Source: Nonomuraea deserti
GTDB lineage: Bacteria; Actinomycetota; Actinomycetes; Streptosporangiales; Streptosporangiaceae
Reading direction: 5' to 3'
Assembly: GCF_004348685.1 (NCBI RefSeq)
Contig: NZ_SMKO01000032.1
Coordinates: 1 to 61,795, forward strand
DNA length: 61,795 nucleotides
Part shown: one piece after another, positions 55,353-61,795 of the stretch
Position numbering within the stretch: the first letter of the stretch is position 1
How the letters are laid out: the number at the start of each line of letters is the position of its first letter
Notes under the pieces: generated by a model
What the model saw: the letters and a program-made list of their open reading frames with translations, nothing else
Databases searched by the model: none
What the model was told of the DNA's origin: nothing
Position numbers and translations under genes: made by a program

Positions 55353-56242
55353 GACCTCGCTCCGTGCCCGGTCGCCGGGGATCCGCAGCGCACCCGCTTC
55401 CATCCGAACATTCGCCGTAGCTCCTCCGGTGTCGCCTGATAGTCGAAACCCAGCTCCTGCCTCGCCGTCTCCGCCGCCAGCCCGGGGTCGACGGTCGTGC
55501 CGTGCAGCTCGGGCCAGAGCCTCATGCGGCGCGCCGTGCCGCCGTATTCCGGCCGTTCGTCCTCGAACTGCATCGGATCGCCGTACACGGCCACCTCGCA
55601 CCCCACCGACGCGCCGTAGAACAGCGCGCTGCCGAGCCGGTTGGAGGCCACCCTGCGGTGGCGCCGCAACTGGAGCAGCTGCTTGCGCAGGAAATCACGC
55701 CCCTTCGCGTCCCAGCGGGATCCGCGCTCGCCATGGCAGATGACCTGGAAACCTCTCGACTCGTACGCCCGCCGAATGTCCGGATTTGCGAACTCCAGCC
55801 AGTAAAGGCAGATCGTGACCGGGTCGGTCTCGACATCACGTATTTCGTCGGCAAGTCGACCGTGGTCGCCACTGACGGAATACTTTTCCCAACCATGAAA
55901 GGGATACCAGATCGTACCTTCACGGTCGGGAACCACGCCCAAGTCCGGCTCGAGGTGCAGAAGGTAGATCCAGGGCGCGCCGATCAGGTAGTGCCCCCTG
56001 CGGCCCATGGACCAGCCACGGCGGCGCAGCACGTCCGACCAGACGAAACGCGGATAGCCGGGGCTGCACCAGTGGTCGTTCGGGGGAAACCCGTGGAGAT
56101 AGTTCCATCCGTGCTGGAGAAACCCCTGGATGCGCTTCGGCGACTCGTCCGGCAGGCCGCAATATTTGCCGAGAATGCGGGAGTGCCCGTACCAGTGATT
56201 GGATTCGTCCATCATTTCCCCCGTACGGTTGGCGTGTCCCAT
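55349..56242 (-). CDS. Unrecognised protein of glycan locus, candidate nonulosonate transferase
   Basis: Protein of about 297 residues from the ATG at 56242 (GGGA seven bases upstream); ATGs at 56215 and 56212 behind GGGGGAA are good alternatives. I do not recognise the family. It is rich in Trp, Tyr, His and Arg. Notable segments are WYGHSRILGKYCGLP, HYLIGAPWIYLLHLEP, ICLYWLEFANPDIR, ICHGERG and SNRLGSALFYGASVGCEVAV followed by YGDPM. The last resembles the C-terminal donor site seen in some capsule or sialyl-type GT-B enzymes (conserved S/T-N-R and a G-x-Y/F-x-A run). This is a weak resemblance, offered because no other pseudaminyltransferase is visible in the window. Confidence 0.5.
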   Translation of the reverse strand: MGHANRTGEMMDESNHWYGHSRILGKYCGLPDESPKRIQGFLQHGWNYLHGFPPNDHWCSPGYPRFVWSDVLRRRGWSMGRRGHYLIGAPWIYLLHLEPDLGVVPDREGTIWYPFHGWEKYSVSGDHGRLADEIRDVETDPVTICLYWLEFANPDIRRAYESRGFQVICHGERGSRWDAKGRDFLRKQLLQLRRHRRVASNRLGSALFYGASVGCEVAVYGDPMQFEDERPEYGGTARRMRLWPELHGTTVDPGLAAETARQELGFDYQATPEELRRMFGWKRVRCGSPATGHGARS

Positions 56243-56376
56243 CCGACATTCCCAGCCCCCCGCGCGGCCCACGCGTCGTTATACGCTTCCATTACCCACC
56301 ACGGGGCCTTGGTTTCTCCTCACCTGTCGATCGTGGCTACACTGGGTCGCGCCTTGAGGACAGAGAGTGAGTGATC

Positions 56377-56625
56377 ATGAGTCATCTCGATCGCCTGCGG
56401 GCCACCTTCCGCACGGCGCTCAACCTGCCTGACGGCACCGACGTCGACGGGCTCGAATACCGTGCCATCCCGCAGTGGGACTCCTTGGCCCACATGGCGT
56501 TGGTCGCCGCGATGGAGGACGAGTTCTCCGTCATGATCGACACCGACGAGATGATCGACATGAGTTCGTTCGCGAAGGCGGCCGAGCTGCTGGAGAAGCA
56601 TGGCGTCGGCGCTGCCGCCCGCTGA
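56377..56625 (+). CDS. Acyl carrier protein
   Basis: ACP of 82 residues. The phosphopantetheine serine is S36 in WDSLAHM, which matches the D-S-L motif of the PP-binding family (often seen in specialised ACPs rather than the DSLD of fatty-acid ACP). Acidic helix II (VAAMEDEFSVMIDTDEMIDM) is clear. ATG at 56377 is preferred; a GTG at 56371 is in frame. It overlaps the ketoreductase gene by 26 bases, so they are cotranslated. It carries the acyl intermediate for the following enzymes. Confidence 0.92.
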   Translation: MSHLDRLRATFRTALNLPDGTDVDGLEYRAIPQWDSLAHMALVAAMEDEFSVMIDTDEMIDMSSFAKAAELLEKHGVGAAAR

Positions 56626-57358
56626 GGCCAGGGTCACCCTGGTCACGGGTTCGACGGCGGGCATCGGCCGGGCCATCGCGACCGCGCTGGCCGCCGCCGG
56701 TCACGACGTCGTGCTCCACGGCCGCGACGAGGAGCGGGCCGCGAAGGTCGCCGCCGACGTCGCCGCCGAGACCGGCGGCCTGACCGGCTCCGTCCACGGC
56801 GACGTGGCCGATCCGGGGCTCGTCTCGGCCATGATGCGGCGCATCTACCAGCGGCACGGCCGGCTCGACTCCCTGGTGATCAACGCGGGCGTGCACGCCG
56901 CGGGCCTGCTCGGCATGGTCCGCCACGACACCATCGGCCGCCTCTTCGAGGTCAACGCGATCGGCGCCACGCACACCCTGCAGGCCTCGCTCCGGCTGCT
57001 GCGCCGGGGCACCAGCCCCGCCGTGGTGCTCGTCTCCTCGATCATGGGCCGCGCGGGCGGCGCCGGCCAGGCCGTCTACTCCGCCACCAAGGCCTCGATC
57101 ATCGGCCTCACCCTGGCCGCCGCCAAGGAGCTGGGGCCCACCGGCATCCGCGTCAACGCCGTGGCGCCCGGCTACATCCAGACCGACATGCTCACCACGC
57201 TCGACGAGGACAGCCGCACGGCCACGATCGCGGCGACCCCGCTCGGGCGCCTCGGCAGGCCGGCCGACGTCGCCCGCGCCACGGCGTTCCTGCTCTCTTC
57301 CGACGCCGGTTTCATCACCGGCCAGGTCCTCGGCGTGGACGGCGGGCTGGTGCTGTGA
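56600..57358 (+). CDS. 3-oxoacyl-ACP reductase-like SDR
   Basis: FabG-like SDR of 252 residues. TGSTAGIG (16-23), HGRDEE with arginine (NADPH), NAG at 95-97, S146/S147, Y160 and K164 of the catalytic set, and FITGQVLGVDGGL at the end are all present. GGAGAAG precedes the ATG inside the ACP gene. Directly after an ACP, reduction of a 3-oxoacyl-ACP to a 3-hydroxyacyl-ACP is the likely reaction. A sugar or alcohol substrate is not excluded. Confidence 0.88.
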   Translation: MASALPPAEARVTLVTGSTAGIGRAIATALAAAGHDVVLHGRDEERAAKVAADVAAETGGLTGSVHGDVADPGLVSAMMRRIYQRHGRLDSLVINAGVHAAGLLGMVRHDTIGRLFEVNAIGATHTLQASLRLLRRGTSPAVVLVSSIMGRAGGAGQAVYSATKASIIGLTLAAAKELGPTGIRVNAVAPGYIQTDMLTTLDEDSRTATIAATPLGRLGRPADVARATAFLLSSDAGFITGQVLGVDGGLVL

Positions 57359-58773
57359 CCCAGGACCCGCGCGCCGCCACCCCAGGGCCACAGCTTCCCG
57401 GGCAGAGCCCGCGCGGCTCGGACGAGCCGCCGTTCCCGCACCCGGAGGCCCGGCTCGTCGTCGCGGGTGACAAGGAAGGGCTCTCGGGCGGCGAGCTGGC
57501 CGACCACATCGACCGCGCCGCCGACGCCCTGACCCGGCTGCGGCCGGGGCCGCTGTTCTGCGGGATGCGCAACAACCTCGCGTCGGTGCTGCGCTATCTC
57601 GCCGCCTGGCGCTCCGGCCGGCCGATCGCGCTGCTCGACCCCGACCTGCCCGTCGGGGCGCTGGCCGACCTGGCGGGCCGGTTCCAGCCGGCCGCGCTGC
57701 TCGGGTTCACCCACGCCGCCGACGGCTCGGCGCCGCGCGCCTCGCGAGCGCCGCGACCTCCGTCCCACCGCGACGCGGGTCGCCCGCCCGAGCCGCATCC
57801 CGACCTGGCGGTCCTCCTCGCCACGTCCGGCTCGACCGGCAATCCCAGGCTCGTCCGCCTCTCGCGCCGGGCCGTGCTCGCCAACGCCGCCGCCATCGTC
57901 ACGGCGCTGTCCATCGAGCCCGCCGAGATCGTGCCCACCAGCCTGCCGCTGCACTACAGCTACGGCCTGTCGGTGCTCAACAGCCACCTGATGGCGGGGG
58001 CGACCGTCGTGCTGACGGAGGCGGGGCTGCTGGAGCGCTCGTTCTGGACCCACCTCGACGCCCACCACTGCACGTCGCTGGCGGCCGTCCCCTACCAGTA
58101 CGAAATGTTGCGCCGGCTGCGTTACGACCGGGCCGAGCATCCCGCGCTCGCCACGTTCACGCAGGCGGGCGGGCGGCTCAGCGAGAAGCTGGTCAAGGAG
58201 TTCGCCGCCCAGGCCGACCGGTTCTTCGTCATGTACGGGCAGACCGAGGCCACGGCCCGCATCGCCGTCCTGCCTCCTGACCGGCTCGCCGACAAACCGG
58301 GCTCGGCCGGGCTCGCCGTCCCCGGGGGGCGGCTGACCGTCGACGACGGGGAGGTCGTCTACCACGGGCCCAACGTCATGATGGGCTACGCGGAGACCGC
58401 CGCCGACCTGGCCAGGGGCGACGACCTCGGCGGGGTGCTGCGCACGGGCGACCTCGGCCGGCTCGACCCCGAGGGCTTCCTCCACATCACCGGGCGGCTC
58501 AAGCGCATCGCCAAGATCTTCGGCGTGCGGGTCAACCTCGACGACGTCGAGCGCCTGCTGCCCGCCTCCGGCCCGGCGGCGGCCACCAGCGGCGACGACC
58601 GGGTCACGGTGTGGACAGAAGGGCTCGACGCGGCGGGCTGCGCGGGGCTGGCCCGGCGGCTCGGCGCTGAGTTGCGCGTGCACTGGAGCGGGTTCGACGT
58701 CCGCAGCGTCGACCGGCTTCCCCTCCTGGCGAACGGCAAGATCGACTACCGCGCGCTGGAGTCCCACGCATGA
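57355..58773 (+). CDS. AMP-dependent acyl-activating ligase
   Basis: ANL-superfamily enzyme of 472 residues, coupled by GTGA to the ketoreductase. The phosphate loop is TSGSTGNPRLV; YGQTEATAR is motif A5, the GDLGRLD aspartate is A7, and KRIAKIFGVRVNLDDVE is the hinge; the catalytic lysine is in NGKIDYRALE at the C-terminus. It adenylates a carboxylic acid and loads it on CoA or on the adjacent ACP. It is shorter than typical (about 500-550), mostly through a reduced N-terminal subdomain. Substrate likely a short or medium acyl acid, by context only. Confidence 0.88.
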   Translation: MTQDPRAATPGPQLPGQSPRGSDEPPFPHPEARLVVAGDKEGLSGGELADHIDRAADALTRLRPGPLFCGMRNNLASVLRYLAAWRSGRPIALLDPDLPVGALADLAGRFQPAALLGFTHAADGSAPRASRAPRPPSHRDAGRPPEPHPDLAVLLATSGSTGNPRLVRLSRRAVLANAAAIVTALSIEPAEIVPTSLPLHYSYGLSVLNSHLMAGATVVLTEAGLLERSFWTHLDAHHCTSLAAVPYQYEMLRRLRYDRAEHPALATFTQAGGRLSEKLVKEFAAQADRFFVMYGQTEATARIAVLPPDRLADKPGSAGLAVPGGRLTVDDGEVVYHGPNVMMGYAETAADLARGDDLGGVLRTGDLGRLDPEGFLHITGRLKRIAKIFGVRVNLDDVERLLPASGPAAATSGDDRVTVWTEGLDAAGCAGLARRLGAELRVHWSGFDVRSVDRLPLLANGKIDYRALESHA

Positions 58774-59804
58774 CCTCGGGCGTGTTCACGTTGGGCGGGG
58801 CCGAGCGGGAGGCGGTGCTGGCGCCGGCGCTGGCGGCGCTGACCGAGCGGCACCGGCGGGCGTGCCCGCCGTACGACAGGATTCTCGACGCGATCGGCGC
58901 GCGGCCTCCCTACGAGCGGGTGGCCGACCTGCCGTGGTTGCCGGTGCGGCTGTTCAAGACGCACGAGTTGCGCAGCGTGCGGGAAGACCAGGTGTTCAGG
59001 GTGCTGACGTCCAGCGGCACGACCGGGCAGCGGCCGAGCCGGGTGTTCCTCGACCGCGAGGCGGCGGCCGCGCAGACCCGGATGCTGGCGGCGACGTTCA
59101 GGGGGGTGCTGGGCGAGCGGCGGCTGCCGATGCTGGTCGTCGACAGCCGCTCCGTGGTGCGTGACCCGGCGCTGAGCGCGCGCGGCGCCGGCGTGCTCGG
59201 GATGATGAACTTCGGCAGGGACCACACGTTCGTGCTCGACGAGCGGGGCCGGGTGGACGCGGAGGCGGTCAAGGGGTTCCTGGCGCGGCACGGCCGCGAA
59301 CGGTTCCTGATCTTCGGGTTCACGTTCATGGTCTGGCTCTGCCTGCGCGGCCTCGGCGCGGACCTCTCGCAGGGGGTGCTGATCCACTCGGGCGGCTGGA
59401 AGCGGCTGGCCGAGCAGGCGGTGGACAACGCCGAGTTCCGGCGGCGGCTGGCGGACGAGTGCGGGCTGAGCAGCGTGTACAACTTCTACGGCATGGTCGA
59501 GCAGATCGGCACCGTCTTCCTGGAGGGGCCGGACGGCGACGGGCTCTACTGCCCCGATTTCGCCGACGTCGTGATCCGCGACCCGGAGACGTGGCAGGAG
59601 GCGCCGCCCGGCGTGCCGGGGCTGATCGAGGTGGTCAGCACGCTCCCGACGTCCTATCCGGGGCATGTCCTGCTGACGGAGGACATGGGCGTGGTGCGCG
59701 GCGTCGACGACGGGTGCCTGCCGGGACGGCGGTTCGAGGTGCTGGGCAGGTTGCCGCGGGCCGAGGCGCGCGGCTGCAGCGACACGTTCGGGCAGGGCGG
59801 CTGA
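58770..59804 (+). CDS. luxE: LuxE-type acyl-protein synthetase
   Basis: Protein of 344 residues of the LuxE family (acyl-protein synthetase, PF04443-like). Key segments: LPVRLFKTHELRSV, the adenylate loop LTSSGTTGQRPSR, FGFTFMVWLCLRGL, HSGGWKRL and YNFYGMVEQIG, ending SDTFGQGG. In bioluminescent bacteria LuxE activates a fatty acid as acyl-AMP and transfers it to a LuxC cysteine. Here LuxC follows with a one-base overlap (TGATG). No luciferase genes are present, so the pair makes an aldehyde for another purpose. The ATG overlaps the ligase stop. Confidence 0.92.
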   Translation: MTSGVFTLGGAEREAVLAPALAALTERHRRACPPYDRILDAIGARPPYERVADLPWLPVRLFKTHELRSVREDQVFRVLTSSGTTGQRPSRVFLDREAAAAQTRMLAATFRGVLGERRLPMLVVDSRSVVRDPALSARGAGVLGMMNFGRDHTFVLDERGRVDAEAVKGFLARHGRERFLIFGFTFMVWLCLRGLGADLSQGVLIHSGGWKRLAEQAVDNAEFRRRLADECGLSSVYNFYGMVEQIGTVFLEGPDGDGLYCPDFADVVIRDPETWQEAPPGVPGLIEVVSTLPTSYPGHVLLTEDMGVVRGVDDGCLPGRRFEVLGRLPRAEARGCSDTFGQGG

Positions 59805-61021
59805 TGCCGGGCTCGGAGGTGACGGTCAGGTTCCCCGCCGCCGAAACGGTGCCCGTCGAGGTGCTGCTCGCACAGGTGCGCGGCCGGCTGGAGACGGGTG
59901 ACGAGCGGGTCCGCGCGTTCCTCGCCGCGTTCGGCAGGCGGCTGTTGCGGCCCGCCCTGGCGCGCCGCCATCCCGAGCTCGGCTCGCTCGGCTTCTTCCT
60001 GCGGCCCAGCGAGCTGGCCCGCACGGTGGAGGGGCTGGGCGGCGAGCACGTACGCGTCCCGCGCGGCCTGGTGTTCCACGTCCCTCCCGCGAACGTCGAC
60101 ACCGTCTTCGTCTACTCGTGGGCGCTGTCGGCCCTGATGGGCAACCGCAACATCGTGCGTCTCTCGCCACGCTCGGGCCCGGTGGCCGGGGTCATCCTCG
60201 ACACGCTGCACGAGGCGCTGGCCGAGGCCGACCCGGTGATCGGCGCCACCCAGCGGATCGTCTCCTACGACCGCGACGACGCCGTGACCGGCGCGCTCTG
60301 CGCCGCCTGCGACCTGCGGGTGGTGTGGGGCGGCGACGACACCGTGAACGCGCTGCGCCGGCACGCGCTCGCCCCGCACGCCCGTGACCTGGTCTTCCCT
60401 GACCGGTCGTCGTTCGCGGTGATCCAGGCGGCGGCGTGGTCGGGCGCGCCCGGGGCGGCGCGGGTCAGGGCGGCCGAGGGGTTCGTCAACGACGCCTACT
60501 GGTTCGACCAGGCGGCCTGCTCGTCCCCCAGGACCGTGTTCTGGGTGGGGACGGCGAGCGACTGCGACGCGGCGCGGGCCGACTTCGCCGATCACGTCGC
60601 GCGGGTGCTGGGCGAGCGCGGGTGGGGGGTCGATGCGGCGATGGCCGTGGAGAAGCGGGTCGCCGCCTACGGGCTGGCCGCCGACGGGGTGGCGGAGCGG
60701 GTGGAGTTCCGGGGCAACGCGCTGGCGGACGTGACGCTGGTCGAGGGCGCCGCGCCTCCCAGGCGGTGGCTGGGGGCGGGGACGTTCGCGCACGCCAGGA
60801 TCGGCGCGCTGGCGGAGCTGGGCGCGCTGGTCGAGCGGCGAGACCAGACGATGACGCATTTCGGGTTCGCCGGGGCCGAGCTGGACGAGCTGGCCAGAGG
60901 GCTGGCAGGGCGCGGGGTCGACCGGATGGTGCCCGTCGGCGGCGCGCTGAGCTTCCACCGGGTGTGGGACGGCGTCGACCTGCCCACCGAGTTCACCCGA
61001 CTGGTGACCGTGACCCGATGA
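59804..61021 (+). CDS. luxC: LuxC-type acyl-CoA/acyl-protein reductase
   Basis: Fatty-acyl reductase of 405 residues related to aldehyde dehydrogenases. The nucleophilic cysteine is probably C239 in DQAACSSPRTVFW, with HVPPANVDTVFVYSWALSAL and GNRNIVRLSPRSG as the nucleotide-binding part. LuxC reduces acyl-S-enzyme to aldehyde with NADPH. With the LuxE partner upstream and ACP, ketoreductase and ligase before it, the cassette should make a (hydroxy)acyl aldehyde. The frame is coupled to LuxE and to the next membrane protein (ATGA). Confidence 0.92.
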   Translation: MPGSEVTVRFPAAETVPVEVLLAQVRGRLETGDERVRAFLAAFGRRLLRPALARRHPELGSLGFFLRPSELARTVEGLGGEHVRVPRGLVFHVPPANVDTVFVYSWALSALMGNRNIVRLSPRSGPVAGVILDTLHEALAEADPVIGATQRIVSYDRDDAVTGALCAACDLRVVWGGDDTVNALRRHALAPHARDLVFPDRSSFAVIQAAAWSGAPGAARVRAAEGFVNDAYWFDQAACSSPRTVFWVGTASDCDAARADFADHVARVLGERGWGVDAAMAVEKRVAAYGLAADGVAERVEFRGNALADVTLVEGAAPPRRWLGAGTFAHARIGALAELGALVERRDQTMTHFGFAGAELDELARGLAGRGVDRMVPVGGALSFHRVWDGVDLPTEFTRLVTVTR

Positions 61022-61795
61022 CGCTGGCGGCGCCCGAGAGCACGCACGTCCGCCCTCCGGGGTCGCCGGGGCGCGGGCCCGGCCCGGGTTGGGCGCCCGC
61101 CCTGCTGGTTAGCGCGGGCACGGTGGCCGCGCTGATGTGGTGCGGCGTTCCCGCCCGTGACCTGGCGGCCTTCGCGGCGTACGTCGGCGCCGGCGTGGCG
61201 CTGCCCGGGACGCTGGTGTGGCGGGCGCTGACCGGGGGCGGCCGGACGCTGGCGGAGGACCTCGCGGCCGGGCTGGCCCTGGGGTACGCGGTCGAGGTGC
61301 TGGCGTACATCCCGGCCCGGGCCGCGGGGCTGCCGCTGCTGGTGCTGGTGCCGCCCGTGGCCGTGGTGTGCGCGTTCCTCTGCGTGCCGCGCCTGTGGCG
61401 GCACTGGCGTGGGGCGCCCGGCCGGGAGCGCGTGCCGGGGTGGTGTGCCTGGGCGCTCGCCGCGGTGGTCGGCTACCTGGTGGCGTGGTGCGTGATCTCG
61501 CTCTACCGCCACCCGGTCTCCAGCGCGTACGTCGACATGCCCTACCACCTGGCGCTGGTCGGCGAGGTCAAGCACCACGTGCCCCCCACGCTGCCGTCGG
61601 TGCTGGGAGAGCGGCTCTCCTACCACTGGTTCGTCTACGCCGACATGGCGGCGACGAGCTGGGTCACCGGGATCGAGCCGGTGACGCTGGTATACCGGCT
61701 GTCCACGCTGCCGATGACGGTGGCGATGGTCGTGCTGGTCGCGGTGCTCGGGCGCCGGCTCGGCGGGCGCTGGGGGGCGGGGATCGCGGCGGTGG
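61018..61795 (+). CDS. GT-C-like polytopic membrane protein, 5' part
   Basis: Partial gene cut by the window end; the ATG overlaps the luxC stop and 259 codons are visible without a stop. The visible part has a proline-rich cytoplasmic start, then at least six hydrophobic segments (about residues 28-45, 55-75, 90-115, 115-135, 160-180, 235-259). After the fourth or fifth span the extracytoplasmic loop has YVDMPYHLALVGEVKHH and later LSYHWFVYADMAATSW: D-x3-H and paired aromatic-histidine features usual in GT-C transferases that use polyprenyl-linked sugars. A mannosyl- or arabinosyl-like transferase or flippase partner is possible. It belongs to the ACP-luxC operon by coupling. Confidence 0.75.
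   Translation, partial: MTLAAPESTHVRPPGSPGRGPGPGWAPALLVSAGTVAALMWCGVPARDLAAFAAYVGAGVALPGTLVWRALTGGGRTLAEDLAAGLALGYAVEVLAYIPARAAGLPLLVLVPPVAVVCAFLCVPRLWRHWRGAPGRERVPGWCAWALAAVVGYLVAWCVISLYRHPVSSAYVDMPYHLALVGEVKHHVPPTLPSVLGERLSYHWFVYADMAATSWVTGIEPVTLVYRLSTLPMTVAMVVLVAVLGRRLGGRWGAGIAAV

Noticed and set aside
56377..61021. Polyketide or NRPS cluster
   Set aside because: There is an ACP and a ketoreductase, but no ketosynthase, acyltransferase, condensation or thioesterase domain is visible.
58770..61021. Bioluminescence operon
   Set aside because: luxC and luxE homologues occur without luxA, luxB or luxD; in this context they are better read as an aldehyde-forming pair.

Overview
The window reads as chromosome of a filamentous, high-GC actinobacterium, most likely a member of the Streptosporangiales (Nonomuraea-like). 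GC is very high, GTG and TTG starts are frequent, genes are often coupled by 4-base stop/start overlaps, and typical actinobacterial families are present (WhiB, DUF6350, PspC two-component system, GH38 next to a ROK kinase). This placement is inference from gene content. No rRNA, tRNA, CRISPR array or insertion sequence was recognised.

Layout. (1) 1-3.1 kb: end of a benzoylformate decarboxylase, a benzaldehyde dehydrogenase, and convergent folD. (2) 3.3-10.1 kb: a coupled operon of GH38 alpha-mannosidase, a proline-rich protein with a DUF7158/parvulin-like region, and a ROK sugar kinase; two perfect DnaA-box-like sites lie in its upstream region. (3) 10.1-11.0 kb: gene-free DNA with short tandem repeats. 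(4) 11.0-19.9 kb: a 58-residue membrane ORF, purH-purN, a small membrane protein, a DUF6350 membrane protein, sucCD and a secreted protein, with strong hairpin terminators. (5) 20-30.1 kb: galE, an SDR with a palindromic operator, a decayed gene, a GCS2 ligase, a zinc peptidase lipoprotein, WhiB, a CPBP protease, a VapBC pair with an inverted-repeat operator, a PIG-L deacetylase and PcrA helicase. (6) 30.5-34.4 kb: response regulator and PspC-fused histidine kinase, divergent from a second PspC membrane protein. (7) 34.4-39.1 kb: a molybdenum hydroxylase operon (2Fe-2S, Mo and FAD subunits) plus CoxG.

(8) 39.1-61.8 kb is the most notable region, an envelope-glycan locus. It has a bifunctional GT2/CDP-glycerol-type polymerase, a GT4, two further GT2 proteins with long C-terminal regions, a sulfotransferase, a CDP-alcohol phosphatidyltransferase, and what look like all six steps of CMP-pseudaminic acid synthesis arranged as three two-gene pairs (H-I, G-F, B-C) in alternating orientation. 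Next come a methyltransferase-like protein, an unrecognised protein, and a tightly coupled cassette of acyl carrier protein, ketoreductase, acyl-activating ligase, LuxE-type and LuxC-type proteins and a GT-C-like membrane protein cut by the window end. I infer that the locus builds a nonulosonic-acid-containing cell-wall polymer and that the cassette makes a hydroxyacyl or aldehyde building block for it. The pathway assignment rests on family signatures; the link between cassette and polymer is inference.
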